A program made the translations under genes and the position numbers. Shown piece by piece: positions 39,601-51,600 of a DNA stretch of 64,000 nt; within the stretch, counting starts at the first letter, position 1; each line of letters opens with the position of its first letter. The stretch is from positions 128,328,235-128,392,234 of the forward strand of contig NC_044558.1 in assembly GCF_007565055.1 (NCBI RefSeq), read 5' to 3'. The DNA comes from Rhinopithecus roxellana (lineage: Eukaryota; Chordata; Mammalia; Primates; Cercopithecidae). The notes below the pieces were generated by a model, which did not search any database, was not told the DNA's origin, and was given only the letters and a program-made list of their open reading frames with translations.

Positions 39601-42600
39601 TTGAGACGGAGTCTCGCTCTGTCGCCCAGGCTGGAGTGCAGTGGCCAGATCTCAGCTCTGTTTTTTATTTTCATAGTTCTCAAAGTCTCTTTCAACATGT
39701 GACTTTTCTCATATAACCCTTACTTCATCATTTCCATTGGTCTCAAATTCGGTGCTCCTATTAATCATCAAGAGCATGGCTTTATTGTAGTCCTTCTCAC
39801 AACAATCTATAAATATTTGCATACTTACCCACCGTCTCTTTGAGAACATTACAGAATTGTGTCTGTGTTAGCATATAATAACTCATCAGGGTTTGTGAAT
39901 AAACAAATATGATTTTCTTGAGGACTTAAGTAGATCACTCCAAAGAGACCAAAGGATTCATTCCAAGATGAAATAGCCATTATTGTAGGCCAACGAATCA
40001 TGAAGTGTTTTCTATTATAAAACAAAAGCAAGTACCTGATGATATGTTTTATATCTTCCATGTTAGACATGTGGCCTAGTGTAGCTATACATTATGTACA
40101 TTATTTTTACTCATTTGCTCTAGTTTAATCATTGCTTTTTAACACAGAGTACAAAATAAGTGTTGAAGGTCTTTAGGATAGTAGTTTTGTAGCCTCTCTG
40201 TTCAAAAATAATCACACCATTTTAGAATTCATGGTGATTCAACTTCTACCCCTGACCGTTCAGACCTTATCACATCTTCTCTTATTCCGTGAGAAGCATG
40301 AAGTGAACTTATGCTAAAGTATACTTTGGTAAACTTTAATTTCTACAGGAGCCAAAGACATAACATAAATGAGTAAAGAGTATCAAGGACAGGAAATTAG
40401 GGTGTGATGGTTAGAGTGGGGAGAGTTGTTGGTGCACTACTCTCCCCATACACCCCAAAACTCATGTGCTCCCCAGCTCTGGTCTATATTTTTCATACAG
40501 AATTTTGGGACCAGAATTAATAAGGCTTTCTGATTGGTTTTCCAGAGAATCCAGGAACCAACATTTTTACACAGAATTTTCCAATTTTTAAGATTGTGTG
40601 TGAGCCACGGGAAACACTGGCAGAACATATCTAGCTCAGTTATGACCTTTAGTTCCTATATATAGACCAGTGAAAGAACCAAAAAAAAAGTCATCAAAAT
40701 TACATTTCTGACAGGTGATGAATAAACACTTAGCATGTATAATGGAGTTACTGATTTAACTAGTCATTTCCTGAAGTCTGCCTGAGTTGTTGATTATGAA
40801 ACAATATGATCACATAAATCAATTTTAAAACCAGATCAGTCCATACTAGAAATTAATATATTTCTAAATAGTTTAAACCAAGTCAATATTTTTTCATGTC
40901 AATGATTTTTCTTATAGATCAGAGTAACGGCATCAGTTAAGTGTGCTACAAACTTCCATGGTGTGTATGTTTCCGTGTGTGTACGCTTTCTTAATTTTCA
41001 TTATTTTTATTTTATTGAGATAAGAACAATTAAAATGAATCCTACCTCCTAAAAGTACAGTGGAACCTTGAACAGCACAGGTTTGAACTATGCATGTCCA
41101 CTTATACATAGTTTTTTTCGATAAATGTGTTGGAAACATTTTTTGAGATTTGTGACCACATGAAAAACCTTGCAGATAAACTACGCAGCTTAGAAATATA
41201 GAAAAAGTTAAGAGAAAGTTATAGTGTGAATACATAAAATATATGTAAATACAATTTTATAATTTACTATAATAAAATATACACATATCTATTATTAAAA
41301 GTTAAAATTTGTTAAACTTTCCACAGAGAAACTCTTATAGACCTTAGATGATGCCATTCCCAGTCACAGTATTAAATCATAACTGCATAAAATTAACCTG
41401 TAGTGCTTACTTCACTGCTGTAAAAATTCTCTAACCATCTCCTGTTACTATTGCAGTAAACTCAAGTGTTGAGAGTATTTATTTAAAATGCCATATGTCA
41501 TTCATCATCTCCATGTGAGTAGTTTTCATCACTCTCCAGTAAGTGATGAATTACGGTAAAAAGTGAACCCTTGTGTTTTCTGTGTGTTTTTCATCCTGTT
41601 TAGTGCTGTAGCATCAACCTTAAGTAACACTGTGTGAGCCATATGAAGTGCCACTAGTGATGCTGGAAGTGCTCTCAGAAGCAACGAAAAGTCATGACAT
41701 TATAAGAAAAAGTTGAATTGCTTAATATGTACTGTAGAACGAGTTCTGCAGCTGGCTACTGTTTCAATATAAATGTATCCAGTACAAGGACCATTGTAAA
41801 ACAAAAACTAAAACCCACACTCACAGAAAAATGGAATGACATGAAGCCTCACTGCAGCTACAGCATTGGGCACAAAAACCCATCCTTTTAGTGAAATAGC
41901 TTTTTATATCATATTGAAAATTCAACTTTTATGTAGATGCAAGATTGCTATCAGAAAGGCATACCTGTAGGCTCGAAACATGGTTCAAGAAAAAGTGAAG
42001 TCATTATATGACAACTTAAAGCAAAAGGAAAGTGAATGATTTAAAGCTGGAGAATTTCACGCCACTAATGGATAATTTGAAAATTTTCGAAAGAGGTTTG
42101 CCTCAAAAAAGTGTCAATATAACAGGAGAAGCAGCTTCTACCACTTAGGAGGTAACGGAAAAGTTCTAAATGGCACAAAGAAAGTCATTGAGGAGAAAGG
42201 ACATCTACCTGAGCAGGTTTTTAATCAGATAAAAGTGCCCTATTCTGGAAAAAAAAATGCCACAGAGTACACTTATTAATAAGGAAGATAAGTGAGCACC
42301 AGGATTTAAGGCAGGAAGGGATAGGCTAACTCTGCTGTTCTGTGCAAATGCAGTGGGGTTTATGATCAGTACTGTTCTTACCTATACAACTGCTAATCCC
42401 TAAGCCTTGAAGGGGAAAGATGAAAAACAGTTGTTAGTCTTTTGGTTGTATGACAAGAAGTCCTGAACAATAATAACTTTTTTTTTCTGAAAAGTTATGA
42501 CAGTTTCCTTCCATGCTGTGTTCCCAAAGACAGGAAGTACCTTGGCAGGAAGGGTTTACCTTTTAAAGTCCTTTTGATAATTGGCAATGCTCTTGGTCAT

Positions 42601-45600
42601 CCAGAGCCTCATAAGTTGAATACTGAAGGTGCTGAAGTGGTCTGCTTTACCTCAAATGCAGTGTCTCTAATTCACCCCCTAGATGTGGGGTCCTAAGGAC
42701 ATTTAAGGCTCATTACACATGTTACCCTATAGGAAGGATTGTAAATCCTGTGGAAGAGAACCCCAACAGAGAGAACATTATAAAAGTCTGAAAGAATTAC
42801 ACCACTGAAGTTACCATCATTGCTATGTAAAAAGCCACAAAAGCTGTCAAACAGGAAACAAATTTCTACTGGAGAAAACTGTCCAATTGTTGTGCATAGC
42901 TTCATGGAATTCATAACCATTCAAGAAAATTATGAAGAGATTGTGGATATGGCAAAAAAAAAGGTGTGAAGTGAAGAATTTCCAGACATGGATCTTGGAG
43001 ACATTCAAGAGGTAACAGGCACATCAGAGGAATTAACAGAAGACAACTTGATGGAAAGAAGTGCTTCTGAACCAACGTCAGCTGATGAGGAAGAAGACGT
43101 AGAAGAAGCAGTGACAGAAACAAATTGACATTAGACAATCTGGCAGAAGTGTTCTGATTATTCAAGACTGTTTTGACATATTTTACAACATGGAAGCTTC
43201 TGCAATGTGGGCACTGAAACAAAAGCAAACAGTGGAAGAAGAATTGGTACCACATAGAAACATTTTTAGAGAAATGATAAAGCAACAAAGTCAAATAGAA
43301 ATTATGATGTGTTATGATGTGTTTCTGTAAAGTCACACTGTGTATACCTGCCTTTCCTGTCTTCCTTTTTACCTCCTCCACGGCCTCTGCCTCTACTACC
43401 CTAGAGAAAGCAAGAACAATACCTCCCCTCCCTCCTCCTCCACCTACTCAATGTGAAGAGATGAGGATGAAAAGCTTTATGATGATCCGCTTCCACTTAA
43501 TGAATAGTAAACACATTTCCTTGTGATTTTCTAAATGTCATTTTCTCCTGCTTAATTTATACAAATAATACAGTTTATAATACATACAACATGCAAAATA
43601 TATGTTGACCGTTTATACTATTGGTAAGAATTCTGGCCAACAGTAGACTATTAGTGCTAAAAAAAAAAGCACTTGATAACATTCAACATCCCTTCTTAAT
43701 CAAAGCCCTAAAAAATCTGGGGATAGAAGGAACATACCTACCCAAATATATCTACAAATTCAAGTTAAGTTTTGGGGAAACTAAAAGTTATACACGGATT
43801 GTCACCTGTGTGGAGGGTAAGCCACCTTAACTCCCATGTCACTCAAAAGTCGACTGTACAATTCAGGATTATTAACTACAGGCACAATGTTGTTCAGCAG
43901 ATCTCTAAGGCTTACTCATCTGGTATAAATGAAACTTTTTATACCCATTAACTGGGAATTCCCTCTTTCCCCTTTCCCACAACCACTGGAAATCACCATT
44001 CTACTTTCTGCTTTCATGAGTTTGACTCTTTTGTATGCCTCACATAAATGTAATCACTCAGTATTTGTTCTTCTGTGACTGGCCTATTTCACTTAGCACA
44101 GTGTTGGCAAAGTTCATCCATGTTATCACATACTGCAGGATGTCCTTTCTGTTTCAGGGTGAATAGTATTCCATTATATTCATAGATCACATTTTCTTTA
44201 TTCATCTCTCTGTAAATATTAGGTTGTTTTCACATTTAGACTGTTGTGAAGAGTGCTGCAATGAACATGCAAGTGCAAATATCTCTGTGAGATCCTGATT
44301 TCAATTATTTTGGATATACACCCAGAAGTGAGATTGCTCCATCATATGGTAGTTCTATATTTAATTTTTCAAGGAAACTTCATACTATTTTTTTATACTG
44401 GGTGCAGGATTTTGCATTCTACCAACAGTATATAAGTGTTCAAATATCTCCACATCTATGCCACCACTTTTCTCCTTCTTTATTTTTGATAGTCATCCTA
44501 ATGGGTGTATGGTGATATGTAATTGTGCTTTTGATTTGCATTACCATGATAATAAATGATGCTGGATGTCTTTTCATGTACCTGTTGTTCACTTCTATAT
44601 CTTCTTTGGAGAAATTTCTATTCAGGTCTTTCACTTATTCTTAAATCAGATAATTATATTCTTGCGCTATGGAGTTGCAGGAATTTTTTGTACATTTTAG
44701 AAATTAACACCTTATCATATATATGCTTTATGAATATTTTCTCTTACTGTGTATGCTGCCTTTTCACTCTGTTGATTATTCATTTTGCTGGGCAGAAGCT
44801 TTTTAGTTTGACCAGTTCCATTTGTCTAATTTTGCTTTTATTGCCTGTGCTTTTGGTGGTACATCCATGAATTATTGTCAAGACAAATGTAATGAAACTC
44901 TCTAAGTTCTATTCTAAGAATTTTATAGTTTCTAGTTTTAAATTTTAGTCTTCAACACAGTCTGAGTTTATTTTTTCAGTATATATAACGGTATAATATC
45001 ATTCTCTTGTATGTGAATATCCACTTTTCTCAACACCATTTGTCAGAGAAACAATTATTTCACTATTGTGATCGCTTGTCAAAGATCAAATGACTGTATA
45101 CACACAGATTTCTCTGGGCTCTGTATTTCATTCTATTGGTCTATATATCTATCTTTATGCCAGTACTGTAATGTATTAATTACTTTAGCTTTGACATATA
45201 TTTGTAGTCTGAAAGTGTGAGCCATCGTCTTCATTCTTTCTCAAGATTGCTTTGGCTATTTGAGGTCATTTGTTAGTTTCATATGAATTTGAATCTGTGG
45301 ATATATTTGGGTAGGTATGTTCCTTCTATACCCAGATTTTTGAGGACTTTTATTATGAAGGGATGTTGAATTTTATCAAGTGCTTTTTTAGCATCAATTG
45401 AAATGATCATAGGATTTTAACCTTTCATTCTGTTTATATAATGTATCAGATTTATTGATTTGCATATGTTGAACTAACCTTGGATCCCAGGATAAATCCC
45501 ACTTGGTCATGATGAATGATCATTCTAATGTATTGTTGAATTTGGTTTGTTACTGTTTCGTTGAGGATATTTGCATCAATATTCATCAGAGAAATTGGCT

Positions 45601-48600
45601 TGTAGTTTTCTTTTTTTGATGTGTGTTTGTCTGGTTTTGGTATCGGGGTAATATTGGCCTCACAGAATGAGTTTGGAAGTATTCCCTCCTCCTCCATTTT
45701 TTGGAATCGCTTGAATAGTATTGGCATTAATTATTTCAGTCTCTTTGTTAAATTATCTGATAGTTTCTGAATTTCTTCTCTGTGTTATCTTGAATTTCTT
45801 TGAGTTTCTTCAGAATAGCTGTGCTGAATTCTCTGTTTGAACGATTACACATGTCTCTTTCACCAGGATTGTTCCCTGGTGCCTTATTTAATTTGTCTGA
45901 TGAGGTCATGTTCTTCTGGCTGATCTTAGTGCTTATGTTATTCATCAGTGTCTGGGCATTGATGACTTAGGTATTTATTGTAGTCTTTGTAGTCTGGGTT
46001 TGTTTTTACCCATCCTTCTTTACTAGGCTTTTTAGGTATATGAAGGGACTTTGGCCACAACCTCAATAATACTGTGGTTTTTACAGTCTTGGAGAGGTAC
46101 AGCCTTGGTGACCTTGGAAAGTATATGGAAGAATTCACTGGATTATTAGGCAGAGACTCTTGTTCTCTTCCCCTACTTTCTCCAAAGTAAATGTAGTCTT
46201 GCTCTTCCTGTGCTGAGCTGCCTGGAACTGGGGTTTCACTGATATAAGCATCCTTGTGGCCCCCCACCACTGAGACTGTACTGTACTGGGTAAGACCTGA
46301 AGCTAGCACAGCACTGAGTCTTGCCCAAGGCCTGCTGTAACCACTATCAGAAGCCAGCACAGCACTGGGTCTTGGCCAAGGCCCTCTGTAACTACTATCG
46401 GGCTACCATCTATGTTAACTCAAGCTCAAGGGCTCTACAATCAGTAGCTGGCCAAGCCAGCCAGGTTTGTGTCCTTCCCTTCAATGCAGTGAGTTCCCCT
46501 AGGCCTCAGGCTGTCCTATAGATGCTGTCTGAGAGCCAAGGTTTAGAGCAAAAAACCTTAGCAATTTACCTATAATAGATGTTCTATTCTACTGTGGTTA
46601 CACTGGCACCCAAAACACAGCACAAAGTTCTTTTTGCTCGTCTCTCCCCTTGCCACAGGCAGAGGAGCCTCTCCCTGTGTCCACCGCCACCACAGGCCCA
46701 AGGAAGATTCTCCCAGGCCACCACCCATGTTCAATTAAAGCTCTAGGGCTCTTCAGTCAGGTTATTATGAATGCTGCCAGATTTCAGAGACTCATCCTTC
46801 AGGGCAATGTGTCTCTTAATTCAGGACTAGGCTATTGGACAGCATTTCTACACTTGCCTGTGGCCCAGGGCAGGTCTAGAAAAGGTGCCTAAGAGCTTAG
46901 TCCTGGACTCAGGGACCCCAAAAGCCTTCTTGTTGCTCTACTCTACCGTAGCTGAGCTGGTACCTAAGGTGCAAGACAAAGTCCCCTTTATTTTTCCACC
47001 ACTTCTCTTAAAGAGAAGGAGTCTTTCGCCATAGCCACCACAGCTGGGAATGTGCTTGGTCACACCTGAAGTCAGCAAATGTCAGAGCCCAAGGCCCGCA
47101 GTGTATTAATTTGATACTGCTGCTGGTTATTCAGGGTCTGAGGGCTCTTTAGTCAACTGATGATAAATGCTGCCAGGAGTGGGTGCTTCCCTTCAATGCA
47201 GTGGATTCCTTTTTGGACCAGGATGTGCCTACAAATGTTGTCCATGAGTTAGGGCCTCAAAACTCTGTCTGGTGCCCTATTTTACTGTGGCTGAGCTGGT
47301 ATTAGAAAAAAATATTTTGCAATCTATGCATTAGAAAAAAAGAATCACCTCTCCAACTGTTCATGGACAGACCTTATTATAGGAGAAAACCTTCATCAAT
47401 CAGCCCAGCCATATCTTCTTGGGTCTCTCAAACTTGCATGGTCATCCAAACTGCTATCTTTGTCTTAGGATCCCTCAGGCTTGTAGCATATGCAGGGTCT
47501 TATCAGCACCTTTAGACATTTGAGACAGAAGACAGTCCTTAGTCAACTCTTAGGAAAGTTTGAATATTTGGCATGCTGTCCAACTCTTTCCCTCCCCCTG
47601 GAGAATTTGGAAGCTGAGGTTTCTTACCTCATCACTCTGCTTACATCTAGGGGCAGGAGGAGCTGTGACAAGTGCCCATGTGCTAGTTTAAATCATCATT
47701 TTTGTCTTCTTTGTATACACAGGGGCCAAGTGTATGCCTAACCCAAAGACAAGAAAGACAAAATACTTTTCCTTAAATAGAATTCAGAAAAGATGAAATG
47801 TTATACGTGTGGTCCAAATCTTTGCTTCCCCATGGAGGAGCTAAAAGCTGGGATTTTGTTTTTGTTTCTGTTTGTTTTTGACTGCTCACTCTGCACTAAG
47901 CTAGGGAGCAGGATCTGTGATAAATGTCCACATACTGGCTCGTCTTTATTCTCTGTAGTAGCCAGGTGACTGGCATGTGCTGGATCCTGTCAGTACTTTG
48001 AGGCAGATGAGATAGAAGCCAATCCATTAGGTAGCACTTGGAAAGGTTGAAATGTTGAATGTGCAGTCCAATGCTTTCTCTCCCCAAGGATAAGCTGGGA
48101 GCATTTTTTAAAAATTTTATTTTACTTTAAGTTCTGGGATATATGTGCAGAATGTACAGGTTTGTTACATAGACAAACATGTGCATAGTGGTTTGCTGCA
48201 CCTATTAACCCATCACCTAGGTATTAAGCCCCACATGCATTAGCTATTTGTCCTGATGCTCTCCCTCCTTCTGTCCACATGACAGGCCCCAGTGTGTGTT
48301 GTAGCTCTTTCTGTGTTTATGTGTTCTCAGTGTTCAGCTCCCACTTATAAGTGAGGACATGCAGTGTTTGGTTTTCCGTACCATGTTAGTTTGCTGAGGA
48401 TAATGGCTTTCAGTGTCATACATGTCCCTGCAAAGGACATGATCTCCTTCCTTTTTATGGCTGCATAGTATTCCGTGGTGTATATGTACCACATTTTCTT
48501 CACCCAATCTATCATTGATGGGTATTTGGGTTGGTCCATGACTTTTGCTCTTGTGACTAGTGCTGCAATAAACATACATGTGCATGTATCTTTATAATAG

Positions 48601-51600
48601 AATGATTTATATTCCTTTGGGTATATACCCAGTAAAGGGATGGCTAGATCAAATGGTATTTCTGGTTCTAGATCCTTGAGGAATTGCCACATGTTTTTTG
48701 TTTTTTTCTTTTTCTCTCACACATTCACTCTGTGTTAAGCCAGAGGGAAGAGCTGTGTCAAGTGTTCACATGCAAGTTTAAACTGCTAGTTTTTCCCAAT
48801 TGTGTGGTACAATACTGAGGAGGAGAATGGCAAGAGGGTGTCTCCGATTATTTTACTGGTTTTTGTGTATCGGGTTTTGTACTTTCCTGATGTGTAGGAG
48901 TCTCTCAATTAGTTTCTCACTATGAAATTGATCTGAGTATTACTCACAAATGAAATTGATCTGAATATTACTGTTGAAATCAGTATGTTCATGGAGAAAA
49001 AGGTATCTAGTGCTTCCTATTCTGGTATCTTGCTGATATTTCATGGATGCCTTCCTATTACTTAAACTGTATATTTTCTACCTACTAAAATAACTCATTT
49101 ACACTTGAGATATAGCATTTACACATTACTCTTATACATACTTTAAGGGAAATATAGTTGAAATAAAATGGTTGAATGATCTCTAACATTTAGAGTCCAA
49201 TATTTCTGGGTTACTCTTAAACTCAGATTTTCATTTTGCATCGTTTCTCATCCTCTGTGCTGTCTGGAGAGTTGCAAATGCAGGTTCCTGGGTGGTTAGG
49301 GTGGTGTGGACGGTGGTGTGGTGGTGGTGTTTATTTTCTCTAAGTATTTTTTGCCAGTTGCTTAAATTTTATTGCTGATGCTTTCTTGACCTCATCAGAT
49401 GATTCCAACATTTTCAGACAACAGTGAGGATTCATATTTCTTCCATGAGTAGTTGTTAAATGGTCTGAGGAGTTAAATGTCCTATGATGACAGCTGTCCA
49501 GTCATGAAATCTGAAAGGCCACGAAGTGCACACAACCTCAGGCAATGTGAACAGTGTCATGACTGATTCCTGAAAAATAGCAATTGCAAGATGTCATCAA
49601 CCTAGTTTCAGAGATAACGAAATATGAAAAGAAGAAAATAGTGTTTTAGAATTGAAAGTAAACATATAGTTTACTTTCTTCATCTATGGAAGACTGCAAT
49701 CATTATCATTATTTCCCAGAACCTATTGTAGTTCAAAATGATTTTTGACTGGCTTCTTCTAACCGTTTCTCCTAGGCACTATCAGAATAACTCCTAAGGA
49801 CTCTCGTTGGGTTGGAGCTTGGTGGCTTGGTTTCCTTGTGTCTGGACTATTTTCCATTACTTCTTCCATACCATTTTTTTTCTTGCCCCAAAATCCAAAT
49901 AAACCACAAAAAGAAAGAAAAGTTTCACTATCTTTGCATGTGCTGAAAACAAATGATGAAAGAAATCAAACAGCTAATTTGACCAACCAAGGAAAAAAAG
50001 TTACAAAAAATGTGACTGGTAAGTATTTTAACATTAATTGTCAACTTAGAATTGTTAATCTCAATGAAAGGGAGAAGTGAGTAAAAAAAAACAAAATAAA
50101 TAAAGCATACTCAAATCATCTACACTTAGCTTTCTTCTCCACTAAATTTAGCTGAATTATTTTTTCTAAAACTCCTATTAAAATTAACAAATATGTCTTG
50201 AGCACATAAAAAGGGGAAGAGGATTAGGTTTCTGCTGTTTAGAAGACAAACCAATCAAAGCTATTAACATCTGTTCCTTATAAGCCAAAAAGTACTTATT
50301 CATTTTAATATAATATGGTATAAACTGTGAGGATTAAAAGGATTATAATATTTCATTCATTTATTTATTTAACAAATGATACCAGCCATCATACTATTCC
50401 CTGGTAATAGAACATTGCCTTTATTTTTTGAGAACTTAGTGGATGATAATGAGAAGTATATAGATCATTGTAATAAAGTATCTTAAGTACTATGGTAGGT
50501 TATATTTAACTATTCTCAGGTGTAGAGATGAAATAAGGAGAAGGAAGTCAGGAGTCTGTCTATGTAATTACAGTAAGATTATTTTTCTTGGTACTTAAAT
50601 TATATATACTTATTAAATTACATTAATGTATATATGAATTAAAAATGTATATATACACACATATATAATCTTAAGTATTCAAAAATGAAGTGAAAAGCAA
50701 CATCAGTAATTAAGATATTTGGAGTCAATAATGTGAATTAGGATTCCTTTACCACTTGATAGTCATAACTCTTTCGAATATAAGCCATATGGGTTAATGG
50801 AGAACCATTGAGAAGCAGTAATCAAGAAAATGATCTGGCAGCTGTCAGAGCAAGATAGTTGAAGTGGTAAGGTATTGACAGCAGTTTTTGGTTTTAGTTA
50901 GCAGCTTTAGGGAGAAATGGTGAAGTAGTAAAACCTGAAGCAGTGCAACCAACATCTAAACCCTTGGCACTTTTTCAGGTTTTCATTGAAGTAAACTTAC
51001 AACCTTTCCAAAGTAACCCATATTCTTTCTCTCATCAGTTCTTTCACTTACCTTTGTTGTTGTTATTTTCTCCCGTCCACCACACTAACCCAAGAGCAAT
51101 GGGATGCTGGAGCCTTGTATATTCACTCATTAGAGTGGATTCCTCAATTTCAGCTGCGTAGGTAGCTTTAAATTGTCCATGGTAGGAGAATTTACCACCA
51201 TGTGTTACCATGGAAATTGAAAAATATTACAAATCGGGTTTGTTTCCCAATGAATCTGTTGTTAAATGTTTACCAGCACATCATTATGAGTTTTTATAGT
51301 TTAACATGCCTACTAAAAATATCATATCAAGGATTTTTTATTTTGTCTATTTTGTCTATGCTATGTTTCTACTTTAAGCCAATCCATAACAATTAATGAT
51401 TTTTTTTTTTTTTTTTTCCTGAGACAGAGTCTCACTCTGTCACCCAGGCTGGAGTGCAGTGGCATGATCTTGGGCTCACTGCAACCTCTGGCCCCTAGGT
51501 TCAAGCAATTCTCCTGCCTCAGCCTATAGAGTAGCTGAGACTACAGGCGCACGCCTCCGCATCCAGCTAATTTTTTGTATTTTAGTAAAGCCGGGGTTTC

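Larger units (their letters stand above)
40960..49040 (-). mobile_element. Near-full-length old LINE-1 (antisense) with nested insertions
   Basis: The 3' UTR complement at about 40960-41056 continues at 43858 ('tacaattcaggattattaac'). ORF2 complement runs to about 45740 (minus frame at 45452-45727 reads EANITPIPKPDKHTSKKENY). ORF1-like sequence lies at 45750-45960, then about 3 kb of 5' UTR. The 5' end is near 49035 ('cttcctattctggtatcttg', matching the complement of an L1 start). Interrupted by Tigger2 (41056-43857) and a younger L1 (48107-48694). Confidence 0.75.

Noticed and set aside
42911..43381. 156-codon minus-strand ORF
   Set aside because: It is the antisense shadow of the Tigger transposase relic, whose coding sense is on the + strand.
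46321..46892. Possible protein gene from GC-richer ORFs at 46321-46521 and 46650-46892
   Set aside because: The region fits the 5' UTR of the surrounding old L1. The frames share no recognisable domain and have no splice context.
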